DNA of 36,254 nucleotides from an uncultured Bacilli bacterium. GTDB taxonomy: Bacteria > Bacillota_I > Bacilli_A > RF39 > UBA660. The stretch's first letter is position 1, and every line of letters starts with the position of its first letter. The notes under the pieces are model-generated. The model did no database searches, was not told the DNA's origin, and was given only the letters and a program-made list of their open reading frames with translations. A program made the position numbers and the translations under genes. The stretch lies in NCBI GenBank assembly GCA_944358805.1, contig CALVSD010000003.1, positions 1 through 36,254 of the forward strand, written 5' to 3'. Below are positions 1 to 7,355 of the stretch, piece by piece.

Positions 1-317
1 GCGCCATACATTTCCATTAATTTAATTCTTTCTACACTTACCCAATTTGGCATAAATATATATACTGGATGATTATAATAAGCACCAATAGCAGAAAATG
101 ATATACCTGTATTGCCACTAGTTGCCTCAATTATAGGCATACCATCTTTTAGTATACCTTCACTTTTATTTTTATTAACTATATATAAAGCTAATCTATC
201 TTTAATACTTCCTGTCAGGTTATAAAATTCTATCTTTACATATATATAATCTATTTTACCTTTATACTTATATTTTATTTTTATATATGGAGTATTTCCA
301 ATTAATTTATCTATCAT
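1..317 (-). CDS. Cysteine synthase-family PLP enzyme, N-terminal part (cut by window edge)
   Basis: My translation from the ATG at 317 gives about 105 residues and runs off the left edge. It shows the fold-type II PLP signature of O-acetylserine sulfhydrylase/cystathionine beta-synthase enzymes: an opening 'LIGNTPYIKI', the PLP-lysine motif 'LTGSIKDR' (Lys39) and the substrate loop 'EATSGNTGIS' (residues 64-73). The family joins O-acetylserine or a related activated serine with sulfide to make cysteine, in the cytoplasm. GAGGGAT about 8 bases upstream is the ribosome binding site. Family assignment is secure; whether it is cysK proper or a cystathionine synthase-type paralogue cannot be decided from the N-terminus. 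Confidence 0.85.
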   Translation of the reverse strand, partial: MIDKLIGNTPYIKIKYKYKGKIDYIYVKIEFYNLTGSIKDRLALYIVNKNKSEGILKDGMPIIEATSGNTGISFSAIGAYYNHPVYIFMPNWVSVERIKLMEMYG

Positions 318-652
318 ATATTATCCCTCATAATATAATATGATTAAAATTAATGATTTGTTATAAACTAAATTTCTATTATTTCATAATAATTATTAAT
401 ATATTTATCACTAGTATAACTAAAACACATTTAATAAAGATAACAGAATGTATGTTTTTAAAATAAAATCACGGAATATAAAACATCAAATTCATTATTT
501 ATTTTATACATTTAATATTAAATAAATTAGCAAAAAACATTTAAAATTATTATTCATTTTAAAGTATATATTTAAATATACTGCAATTTTACTATTACCA
601 TAACAAAGACTCTTAATCTCTTTTAAGCGAGTCTTTAATTTATATATGTTAT
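318..652. other. AT-rich intergenic spacer without a convincing gene
   Basis: This 335-base stretch is nearly all A and T. I find no ORF with a ribosome binding site. It should hold the promoter of the cysteine synthase-like gene (TATATT/TATTAT-like boxes around 328-345, minus strand), a small AT-only inverted repeat at 563-582, and the probable terminator of the upstream gene at 605-636. Nothing else stands out. Confidence 0.6.
605..636 (-). terminator. Possible terminator after the DUF3592-like gene
   Basis: AAAGACTC (605-612) and GAGTCTTT (629-636) form an 8 bp stem with a 16-base loop, just downstream of the gene ending at 653. Only a short U-run follows on the minus strand, so this is a modest call. 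Confidence 0.4.
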
Positions 653-1102
653 TTATTTTTCTTTTATTCGTTTCACCAAATAAAAGGGTAGCATAGGAAA
701 TAATATAATACCAACAAATACCATACTACATATAAATAATATTTCAGAAGTTACATATAATTTTTGTTCCCTTTTAATCTCAGTTGGATTATTTTTATTA
801 ACATAAATTGAAATATTAGAATTTATACCAGTATAATATGCATAATCTTTAACCTTTATTATATAATCTTTTTTATAATTATATTTTAATTCTATCAAGA
901 TGTCTTTTGAATTACTAATTTCATAATTAACAACAACAGCATTTGTTTTATACCAATTTTTTTCTACCAACAAATCTTTTATATAAAAAAATATAGAAAA
1001 CAATCCAATAACCATGCTTATGATTGCTATAATTATCATTATTTTTTTTATTTGCTTTGAACTTCCATATTTTAACATTCTAAACATACTATAACCGCTC
1101 AT
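653..1102 (-). CDS. DUF3592-like membrane protein with two transmembrane segments
   Basis: 149 residues. Hydrophobic segments at about residues 20-42 and 120-143 flank an extracytoplasmic beta-rich domain of about 75 residues. That domain has the look of DUF3592 proteins: 'WYKTNAVVVNYEI', then a G-x-N-x-x-I-x-V-Y-V-N-K-x-N-P-T-E run resembling the family's 'v.vyYdpknP'. The function of the family is unknown. The ATG at 1102 is supported by GAGGAG 9 bases upstream and a promoter at 1223-1251. It appears to be a single-gene unit. Family assignment is from pattern and is moderate; the membrane topology is clear. Confidence 0.65.
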   Translation of the reverse strand: MSGYSMFRMLKYGSSKQIKKIMIIIAIISMVIGLFSIFFYIKDLLVEKNWYKTNAVVVNYEISNSKDILIELKYNYKKDYIIKVKDYAYYTGINSNISIYVNKNNPTEIKREQKLYVTSEILFICSMVFVGIILFPMLPFYLVKRIKEK

Positions 1103-1222
1103 AAAATCTTACTCCTCTATTTCAAGTTATTTTCTTATTAATTTAGAATCCTAAAAAATTCCCACTATCAATATCATTTTTACTTACAAATTAATTAATA
1201 ATTATTTACTATATTTACTTAT

Positions 1223-1251
1223 AATATATCATATTTAATATTAGCTTTCAA
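1223..1251 (-). promoter_or_regulatory. Promoter for the DUF3592-like gene
   Basis: On the minus strand TTGAAA (1246-1251), a 17-base spacer and TATATT (1223-1228) form a good SigA-type promoter, about 120 bases upstream of the ATG at 1102. Confidence 0.6.
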
Positions 1252-1265
1252 TTATAATAAGATAA

Positions 1266-1342
1266 TTAATAAAAAAGAAGTTAATCTATTTTATTAATAA
1301 TATTAAGAATACTATTGATATCATTTATATTAACTTCTTTTT
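1266..1342 (-). terminator. hisS terminator with one arm inside the coding region
   Basis: A perfect 14 bp inverted repeat (1272-1285 and 1329-1342, core GAAGTTAAT/ATTAACTTC) with a 43-base loop is followed on the minus strand by a T-run. The promoter-proximal arm and loop encode the last residues of HisRS, so the coding end doubles as terminator. Confidence 0.6.
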
Positions 1343-2585
1343 CACTAGATTCATTCATATTTTTTATCTTAATAATTTCAGTATTTATTTCTGTTTCTCC
1401 AATTACTGTTACAAATGGAACATTATTTTTATTTGCCCATTCAAAAGCTTTTTTTACTTTCTTATTATTCATTTCGATTATTACTTTAACACCGTTATCT
1501 CTTAACTTTTTAGCAAGTAATAATGATTCATATTTAGTATCCATTGGTATTATATATAAATCATAAACACTACTATTTTTCTTTTCTAAAGACATTATTT
1601 CATAAATTGGAACTAATCCAAAAGTCATACCTACGGCAGGATATACATTACCATCATCTATAAAATTGGTAATTATTTTATCATAACGACCACCTGCTCC
1701 TATACTAGAAGTAATTCTTTTTTGTCTATCAAATACTTCCCATATAGTGCCTGTATATATTTCAAGTCCTCTTGCTAAATATGGAGTAAATACACATTCA
1801 TTTAAATTGAATTTATTTATATATGTTTGTAACTCTTCTATTTCACTAATTCCTTCTTTTAATATTTCATTAGTACTATCTTTAAAATTATTTATAAGAG
1901 TATCTATATCTAATTTAAAGTAACTAAATAATTTATCTAATTTATCTTTATTAATATTTAGCTCTTCTAATTCTTTTATTACACCATCTTCTCCTATTTT
2001 AGCAAGTTTATCTACTGATAATATAACTCTAGATATATATTCTTCTTCAATGTTACATTCTTTAATTAATCCTGATAAAACTTTACGATTATTCCATTCT
2101 ATTTCAATATTTATACCTAAATCTTTATAGCATTTACTAGCCATTAATAACATTTCTATTTCTGGATATATTCCACTTATACCACATAAATCAACGTCAC
2201 ATTGATAAAATTCTCTGTTTCTTCCTAATTTAACAGGTCCATCTCTAAATACTTTACCTATTTCATATCTTCTAAAAGGTAAAGAAATTTCTTTATTAAC
2301 ATTAGCTGCAATTACTTTAGAAAAAGGCACAGTTAAATCATATCTAAGTCCTATATCCCTATTACCTTGATCTTTTAAAGTATATACTTCTTTTAATATT
2401 TCTGCTCCTCCTGCATATTTAGAAGCAAGTAAATCATAATTACATAATATAGAAGTTTCTAATGGTAAATAACCATATGCTTCAAAATTATTCTTTAATT
2501 TACTAATTATTTGATTTTTAACTATTTGTTCATTAGGTAAACTATCAAAAGTTCCTTTTATATTTTTAAGTATATTATTATTCAT
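1281..2585 (-). CDS. hisS: Histidine--tRNA ligase, archaeal/eukaryotic-like type
   Basis: A 434-residue class II synthetase that charges tRNA-His in the cytoplasm. Visible signatures: an N-terminal 'GTFDSLP', motif 2 around 103-130 ('LPFRRYEIGKVFRDG' and 'GRNREFYQCDVD'), the HisA-type motif 'LARGLEIYTG' (270-279), motif 3 'SIGAGGRYDKI' (294-304), and a C-terminal anticodon-binding domain from about 340. The 'LRYDLTVPFSKVIA' and 'EFYQCDVD' motifs match the archaeal/eukaryotic-like HisRS branch, also present in some Clostridia and Bacilli, rather than the common bacterial form. The ATG lies 2 bases after the upstream stop, with AAGGAAG as ribosome binding site, so it is translated as third gene of the 3637-1281 operon. 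aspS, often next to hisS in Bacilli, is not here. Confidence 0.95.
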   Translation of the reverse strand: MNNNILKNIKGTFDSLPNEQIVKNQIISKLKNNFEAYGYLPLETSILCNYDLLASKYAGGAEILKEVYTLKDQGNRDIGLRYDLTVPFSKVIAANVNKEISLPFRRYEIGKVFRDGPVKLGRNREFYQCDVDLCGISGIYPEIEMLLMASKCYKDLGINIEIEWNNRKVLSGLIKECNIEEEYISRVILSVDKLAKIGEDGVIKELEELNINKDKLDKLFSYFKLDIDTLINNFKDSTNEILKEGISEIEELQTYINKFNLNECVFTPYLARGLEIYTGTIWEVFDRQKRITSSIGAGGRYDKIITNFIDDGNVYPAVGMTFGLVPIYEIMSLEKKNSSVYDLYIIPMDTKYESLLLAKKLRDNGVKVIIEMNNKKVKKAFEWANKNNVPFVTVIGETEINTEIIKIKNMNESSEKEVNINDINSILNIINKID

Positions 2586-2587
2586 AG

Positions 2588-3094
2588 TTACACTTCCTTA
2601 ACACTTTCTATATCTAATATTTGATCTAATTTAGTTATAGTTATATATTTACTTTTCTTACCATTATCGGAAAATTTAACAGCAATTCCGCCATGTTTAT
2701 GCCATAAATCCAAATTTCCTAAGAAGTCATCAATTAATATTGCATCTTTAGGATTTACGATATCACATTTATTAATTTCTTTAGGGACTAATATTACTTC
2801 TAATTCTGGTACTCTAGACTTTAAATATCTTATTTTCCCTAAGCCCTCATTATAAGAAATAATATGAGTTAATACTTTTACTTCAAAAAGGTTACTTTTA
2901 ATTATCTTTTTAATACAATTAATACTATCATTAATTTCAGGTGTCTGCTTTATTATATGATCCCAATCTAAATTATAGTAAAAATCAAGTGCTTCCTCAT
3001 CTTTTGGACTTATATTTAATTTTTTTAACATAGGATAAGTTACTTTTATTGTATCTAAAATAACTCCATCAAAATCTATATATAATTTTTTCAT
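2588..3094 (-). CDS. HAD-superfamily 5'-nucleotidase-like protein (NT5C type)
   Basis: 168 residues. It opens with the HAD motif I 'DFDGVILDT', whose Asp7 and Asp9 would be nucleophile and acid/base, and carries a late 'DAILIDDFLGN' (about 135-146) as the Mg-binding acidic motif. The spacing and the following 'HKHGGIAVKF' resemble the NT5C/deoxyribonucleotidase branch, which removes the 5' phosphate from nucleotides; the true substrate cannot be read from sequence. It lies in an operon between the thioredoxin-like gene (6-base gap) and hisS (2-base gap), a context that does not clarify its job. Confidence 0.75.
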   Translation of the reverse strand: MKKLYIDFDGVILDTIKVTYPMLKKLNISPKDEEALDFYYNLDWDHIIKQTPEINDSINCIKKIIKSNLFEVKVLTHIISYNEGLGKIRYLKSRVPELEVILVPKEINKCDIVNPKDAILIDDFLGNLDLWHKHGGIAVKFSDNGKKSKYITITKLDQILDIESVKEV

Positions 3095-3100
3095 AATATC

Positions 3101-3637
3101 CTACTCTAAACCACTAACTATTTCATCTTCTGTTTCATAGTAACTAACTACTTCATTATTTACTATTTTAATTAAAGTATTATCTACTACTTTAAGATCT
3201 TCTAATGTTTTAGCAGATTTATTTCCAGAACCTTGAGTAACATAATTTTGATTTAAAGCATCTTTTGTATTTACCCTATATATTTTAGATTCAGATAATT
3301 TACTAGTTAATGTTGATTCAATAGTGCTATTCATATTTTCAAAATCATAAAAATATACATAATATTCTTCTTCTTTTTGATTAAATATAGAACTAGCAAG
3401 TATTTTATTATTAACTAAATCAGCAACTTCATTATCTTTATTACTAAACCAATCTATTTCTTTAGTAACAAAGACTCCTACTACTATATATAATACTACA
3501 AATATAATAAGTAATATAATTGTTATTTTAGCAAACTTATATATTTGATTATCATTATCTGTATTCATATCATATAATTCTTTTTTTAAATTCTTTCCTT
3601 CTTTTTTAGCTTGTTTTCTTTTTAACTCTCTTCCCAT
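3101..3637 (-). CDS. Single-pass membrane protein with a cysteine-less thioredoxin-like domain
   Basis: 178 residues from the chosen start. A basic, charged N-terminus is followed by a transmembrane helix at about residues 37-60 and an extracytoplasmic domain. The domain pattern 'EEEYYVYFYDFEN', then a Val/Asn-rich strand, then 'LKVVDNTLIKIVNNEVV' is what a thioredoxin fold gives (the last part mirrors 'v.gTPTlv.i.nGkvv'). The redox CxxC is absent: the domain has no cysteine. An upstream in-frame ATG at 3652 is rejected because the ribosome binding site GAGGTG lies between it and the ATG at 3637, and the -10 box is only 5 bases before it. The fold call is inference; the function is unknown. 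First gene of the hisS operon. Confidence 0.65.
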   Translation of the reverse strand: MGRELKRKQAKKEGKNLKKELYDMNTDNDNQIYKFAKITIILLIIFVVLYIVVGVFVTKEIDWFSNKDNEVADLVNNKILASSIFNQKEEEYYVYFYDFENMNSTIESTLTSKLSESKIYRVNTKDALNQNYVTQGSGNKSAKTLEDLKVVDNTLIKIVNNEVVSYYETEDEIVSGLE

Positions 3638-3656
3638 ATATATACACCTCATAGTA

Positions 3657-3685
3657 ATTATAGCAAATATACGTTTTACAGTAAA
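3657..3685 (-). promoter_or_regulatory. Promoter of the thioredoxin-like/HAD/hisS operon
   Basis: TTTACT (3680-3685), a 17-base spacer and TATAAT (3657-3662) preceded by TGC form an extended -10 promoter on the minus strand. Transcription should start around 3650, leaving a leader of roughly 12 bases. Confidence 0.75.
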
Positions 3686-3712
3686 GAAAAAAAAGCATTT
3701 TTATTATGCTTT
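3684..3712 (-). terminator. Terminator of the lipoprotein gene
   Basis: AAAGCAT (3692-3698) and ATGCTTT (3706-3712) form a stem with a 7-base loop, followed by eight T on the minus strand. Its U-run touches the -35 box of the next operon. Confidence 0.8.
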
Positions 3713-3729
3713 ATCATCAATATATATAA

Positions 3730-4872
3730 TTATTTTGATACAGGAAGGACACTTATACTTCTTGCTACTTCTAACAGTTCATCAGTGGATAATTTTTCAC
3801 TAACTACAAAGTATTCTACACCATTACTAAACCAATTTACAGAATTATCATTAACTACTCCTACAGTATCAGATAAATGTGTAAGTTCTCCGAAAGTTGG
3901 AATAATAAGATGTTCTTCTTCATAAGACACAGTTTCTTCTATTAGTGTAAACGGACTATCTCCACTAAAAGTTAATATAAGTCTTTGACCATCATCAGTA
4001 TTTATTGTTTCTTGACTTTGTAAATACGTATTAGTAGGTAAATACATCGGATATATTATATCTTCAATTGTTGCAGTATTCTCTGTTGTTGAATTATTTT
4101 CAGTAGTTTCATTTTCGCTATTATTTGTTTGTTCTTTATTATCTTCATTTTCATTTGTATTTGTATTTTCGTTGGTATTAGTATTTTTATTAGTATTTTC
4201 GTTAGAGTTTGCGTTTGTATTAGTATTTGTGCTGCTATCTTCATTTCTATTCTCTTCCTTAATTAATTCATTTAACTTAAAATAATTATCATCAAACTCA
4301 GATTTTAAATCTATCTTATTAAATACCATCTTTATTTGAGTATTATCACTTTCATCTACTACTATTACTTCTTTTACTTCATAATTCTTATCTAATTTAA
4401 TTTTTTGATTAACTAGTTTTTTATTATTTGGATAATTCACTTTTGAAGTAAGAGTATATCCATCATCAGTTTCTTCAACTTTTTTATTTTCATCATTACT
4501 TAAGTCTTCCACTAATGAACCTAATAAATATACTTGTGAATTGTTGTGTGGCCAATCACTTTGAAATTTAAAACTTTTATTTAAAGATGGTGTTACAACA
4601 TAAACTCCATCACTATTTCTAAGTATCACTTGTTTATGATTATTAGAAATATTAGTAAGTTCTACTTTATAATTATTATCTTTTTGATAAGATACTTTAA
4701 CATCGTAAGTATAAGTATCTTCATTATTAATTATATCCATAGAACCTTCAACATAATAACTACTTGCTTTTTCTATTTTTTTAGAAAATTCTTCACTAGC
4801 ATCTTTCTTTCTAATACTACATCCTGTTATTAATAAAGAACCTAATATTAGAAATAAAAATATTTTTTTCAT
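3730..4872 (-). CDS. Lipoprotein with LolA-like and DUF4367-like domains joined by an Asn/Thr-rich linker
   Basis: 380 residues. A lipoprotein signal peptide ends in the lipobox 'LITGC' (Cys18). Residues about 35-205 form a LolA/YdcC-like beta domain ('YYVEGSMDI', 'LRNSDGVYVVTPSLNKSF') of the kind found in GerS- and YdcC-type lipoproteins. Residues about 210-260 are a low-complexity Asn/Thr/Glu linker. The C-terminal 110 residues resemble DUF4367 ('YPMYLPTNTYL', ending 'STDELLEVARSISV'). It should sit on the outer face of the membrane. ATG at 4872 has GAGAGGTG upstream. A single-gene unit with its own terminator. A role in envelope sensing or lipid/lipoprotein handling is only inference. Confidence 0.7.
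   Translation of the reverse strand: MKKIFLFLILGSLLITGCSIRKKDASEEFSKKIEKASSYYVEGSMDIINNEDTYTYDVKVSYQKDNNYKVELTNISNNHKQVILRNSDGVYVVTPSLNKSFKFQSDWPHNNSQVYLLGSLVEDLSNDENKKVEETDDGYTLTSKVNYPNNKKLVNQKIKLDKNYEVKEVIVVDESDNTQIKMVFNKIDLKSEFDDNYFKLNELIKEENRNEDSSTNTNTNANSNENTNKNTNTNENTNTNENEDNKEQTNNSENETTENNSTTENTATIEDIIYPMYLPTNTYLQSQETINTDDGQRLILTFSGDSPFTLIEETVSYEEEHLIIPTFGELTHLSDTVGVVNDNSVNWFSNGVEYFVVSEKLSTDELLEVARSISVLPVSK
4146..4232 (-). repeat. Imperfect 6/12-base repeat encoding the Asn-Thr-Glu linker
   Basis: Short degenerate units (variants of AATACTAAT and GAAAATACAAAT on the coding strand) encode alternating Asn-Thr, Asn-Glu and Asn-Lys pairs. Such in-frame repeats can change length without breaking the protein. 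Confidence 0.6.
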
Positions 4873-4943
4873 AATTCACCTCTCGTCTTTCAATTAAATT
4901 ATACTCATATAAAATAGAGTTATGATGAATTATGTATATTTTT

Positions 4944-6932
4944 TTATTGATTATAAACAATTAAATTATGTTGACTTCTTGTACATGCTACATAGAATAA
5001 ATATTTTTCATCTTTAGTATATTTATTATCTCTACTCGTATATACAATTACGGAATCAAATTCTAATCCTTTCGCGATATATGAAGGTACTATTACTAAT
5101 TTTCTAGAAAATTTATCACTACCATTATCTATTTTAACAATATCTATTTTATCTTTTAAATAATCATATATTTTATCACATTCTATATTATCTTTAGTTA
5201 TTATAGCCACTGATTTAGATATATTATTTAAATTATTTAAATCGTTTAATATATCATTATATTCTTCACTATTTCTTACAACTACGTCACTTGCATTATT
5301 ATTTCTAATAGCACTTACATGTTCAAGTCCTAAAATATTATTTGTATATTCAATTATTTTACTAGTAGATCTATATGTTTTATTTAATTCTAAATATTTA
5401 CTACTATCAAATATATCTTTTAATACTTCTAAAGAATCATATTTATAATATGGATTTATTGTTTGATTAATATCCCCTAAAATTGTATAATTAGCAGTCT
5501 TAAAAGTATTCTTTATAATTAAATACTGTAGTTTTGTATAATCTTGGGCTTCATCTATTACTACTTGTTTAATATAATGATTGGTATCAAATCCTTCAAG
5601 AACACTTTTTATATATAAAAACAAGCAAGCATCTTCATAGTTTATACATTTTCCATTATCAATATAACTATGATATTTACTATAATTAGATACATAGAAA
5701 TCTTTATATATCTTTTTATAATCTTTAGATATATTAATTATTTTATATAATTCTTTTTCAATACTTTTACTCTTAGTAGTTCTTCCTTCATAATTCATTT
5801 CACTAATTTTAATAGACATTTGTTTAATTCTTTCAAATATTGGGAATCTTGAATATCTATTTTTTAACATATTATTAAGTTCTTCTTTAGTATAAAATAC
5901 ATATTTATCAAATATTAAATTATCAGTAAATGTTAGATTATTAATCAAATCATTTAGATAGCTATTAATATCTTCGATAATTTCATCTGATTGCTTATAT
6001 TTAATTACATCTTTATCCAATACATTGCCTTTATAATATCTTTCAATAAATGATGTAAAATCTTCAATAATTTTATATTCTTTTATTTTATCTTTTAAGA
6101 AACTTGTAAAAGTAATCGAATAAGTATTATCTTCTCCTAATTCTGGTAAGACATTAGATATATACTCTGTAAATATATTATTAGGAGAAAATATAAGAAT
6201 ATTTTTAGAGTTTAAATTAGCAATACGATATAATAAGAAAGCTATTCTATGAAGGGCTACTGAAGTTTTACCACTACCTGCAATACCTTGGACTATTAAA
6301 TTCTTGTCATCAGTATTTCTAATAATAGCATTTTGCTCTTTTTGAATAGTATTAACAATATTTTTCATTTTATCTGATGATTCAGTAGCAAGTACTTGTT
6401 GTAATAATTCATCTGATATATTAATACTATTATCAAAAATATTTAATAATTTACCATCTTCAATTATATATTGTCTTTTCCTAGAAAGATTTCCTTCAAT
6501 AATTCCATCTGGTGCTAAATATTTAGCTTCTCCTACTTCATAATCATAATATAAATTACATATAGGACTTCTCCAGTCATGAACTAAATAATTTAAATTA
6601 TCTTCAACATGAGTAATTCCCATATAAATTAATTCATCATTAAATATAATTGATGCAAAATATGGTTTATTTTGAGAACGATATAGTTTTTGTAAATACT
6701 GACCCTTATTCATCATTATTCTTACTTGCAAATCGTTTTCAACCATCATATTCTTCATTTCTCCAGGATCCATACTTGCTTTAGAATCCCACATAAATTT
6801 TTTAAATTCTAAAATTTTTTCATCATCATCATATAGTTCTTGGCCTAATTCTGATATTTTCTTTCTAATTAAAGTAACTGTGTCATCAAGATATTTTCTT
6901 TCTTTTTGCATTTCACTTTCACTTATTTTCAT
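4944..6932 (-). CDS. helD: RNA polymerase recycling helicase HelD
   Basis: 662 residues from the chosen start. HelD is a superfamily 1 (UvrD/Rep-like) ATPase that releases stalled or idle RNA polymerase. Seen in order: an N-terminal alpha-helical arm (first 80 residues), the HelD-specific 'HDWRSPICNLYYDYEVG' and 'KRQYIIEDGKL' segments, 'ESSDKMKNIVNTIQKEQN', Walker A 'GIAGSGKTS' (about 216-224), motif II 'VVIDEAQDY', motif III 'GDINQTINP', motif IV 'TYRSTSKI', and motifs V/VI 'AKGLEFDSVIVY' and 'YVACTRSQHN'. A longer in-frame start at 6974 is rejected because AAAGGAGG sits 5 bases before the ATG at 6932. Monocistronic with a near-consensus promoter. Confidence 0.93.
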   Translation of the reverse strand: MKISESEMQKERKYLDDTVTLIRKKISELGQELYDDDEKILEFKKFMWDSKASMDPGEMKNMMVENDLQVRIMMNKGQYLQKLYRSQNKPYFASIIFNDELIYMGITHVEDNLNYLVHDWRSPICNLYYDYEVGEAKYLAPDGIIEGNLSRKRQYIIEDGKLLNIFDNSINISDELLQQVLATESSDKMKNIVNTIQKEQNAIIRNTDDKNLIVQGIAGSGKTSVALHRIAFLLYRIANLNSKNILIFSPNNIFTEYISNVLPELGEDNTYSITFTSFLKDKIKEYKIIEDFTSFIERYYKGNVLDKDVIKYKQSDEIIEDINSYLNDLINNLTFTDNLIFDKYVFYTKEELNNMLKNRYSRFPIFERIKQMSIKISEMNYEGRTTKSKSIEKELYKIINISKDYKKIYKDFYVSNYSKYHSYIDNGKCINYEDACLFLYIKSVLEGFDTNHYIKQVVIDEAQDYTKLQYLIIKNTFKTANYTILGDINQTINPYYKYDSLEVLKDIFDSSKYLELNKTYRSTSKIIEYTNNILGLEHVSAIRNNNASDVVVRNSEEYNDILNDLNNLNNISKSVAIITKDNIECDKIYDYLKDKIDIVKIDNGSDKFSRKLVIVPSYIAKGLEFDSVIVYTSRDNKYTKDEKYLFYVACTRSQHNLIVYNQ

Positions 6933-7023
6933 AAATCCTCCTTTTATACAACGCAAAAAACTACAATATTTCATGTAGTAAAAAATGTATGTATAATATC
7001 TTAACTTTGCAAATGTCTTTTTA

Positions 7024-7053
7024 ATTATATATTACATTTATTTATTAAGTCAA
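7024..7053 (-). promoter_or_regulatory. helD promoter
   Basis: TTGACT (7048-7053), an 18-base spacer and TATAAT (7024-7029) on the minus strand, about 90 bases upstream of the helD ATG. A small hairpin (CTACA/TGTAG, 6961-6978) lies in the leader. Confidence 0.75.
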
Positions 7054-7123
7054 TATATTTTTTTATTTAATGTATATTATTACATTTTTTGGAAACTATA
7101 TAATTAGAAAAAGGAGGAAATTT

Positions 7124-7321
7124 ATGAATATGTTACTTAAAACTACATTAGTTCTTTGTATAATTGGTGGTATCAATTGGGGACTAGTAGGAATATTTGA
7201 TTTTAACTTAGTAGAATATTTATTTGGAGCAGGTAGTCTTCTTACTAGATTAGTATATATTTTAGTAGCTATATCTGCTTTAGTAGATTTATATATTCTA
7301 ACAAAAGATTTAGATAGATAA
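7124..7321 (+). CDS. DUF378 family small membrane protein
   Basis: 65 residues with two transmembrane helices. The family hallmark 'IIGGINWGLVGIFDFNLVE' is present at about residues 13-31, followed by 'LFGAGSLLTRLVYILVAISAL'. DUF378 proteins are widespread and of unknown function. The ATG at 7124 is chosen over an in-frame one at 7070 because AAAGGAGG sits 6 bases before it and the DUF378 pattern starts here. It is one of only four plus-strand genes in the window, divergent from helD and convergent with divIB. Confidence 0.9.
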   Translation: MNMLLKTTLVLCIIGGINWGLVGIFDFNLVEYLFGAGSLLTRLVYILVAISALVDLYILTKDLDR

Positions 7322-7355
7322 AAGAGTAATTCATTAACGAACTACTCTTTTATTT
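7320..7355. terminator. Bidirectional terminator between the DUF378 gene and divIB
   Basis: AAAAGAGTA (7320-7328) pairs with TACTCTTTT (7343-7351), with T-runs in both directions. The DUF378 stop lies at its left foot and the divIB stop (7342-7344) is in the right arm, so both convergent genes share it. Confidence 0.8.

Noticed and set aside
1103-1280. T-box or riboswitch near hisS
   Set aside because: This gap is downstream of hisS. hisS is third in an operon with a very short leader, and I see no T-box sequence or specifier stem before the operon.
1315-1566. Plus-strand ORF opposite hisS, and similar ORFs opposite murB, the ABC permease, dnaG, rpoD, the Rieske gene and the PBP
   Set aside because: They are antisense to strongly conserved coding sequences, lack ribosome binding sites and have low-complexity hydrophobic or Ser/Asn-rich translations typical of AT-rich shadows.
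4056-4244. Minus-strand ORF of 62 codons inside the lipoprotein gene
   Set aside because: It is the Asn/Thr repeat linker read in another frame, giving an Ile/Lys/Gln repeat without a ribosome binding site.
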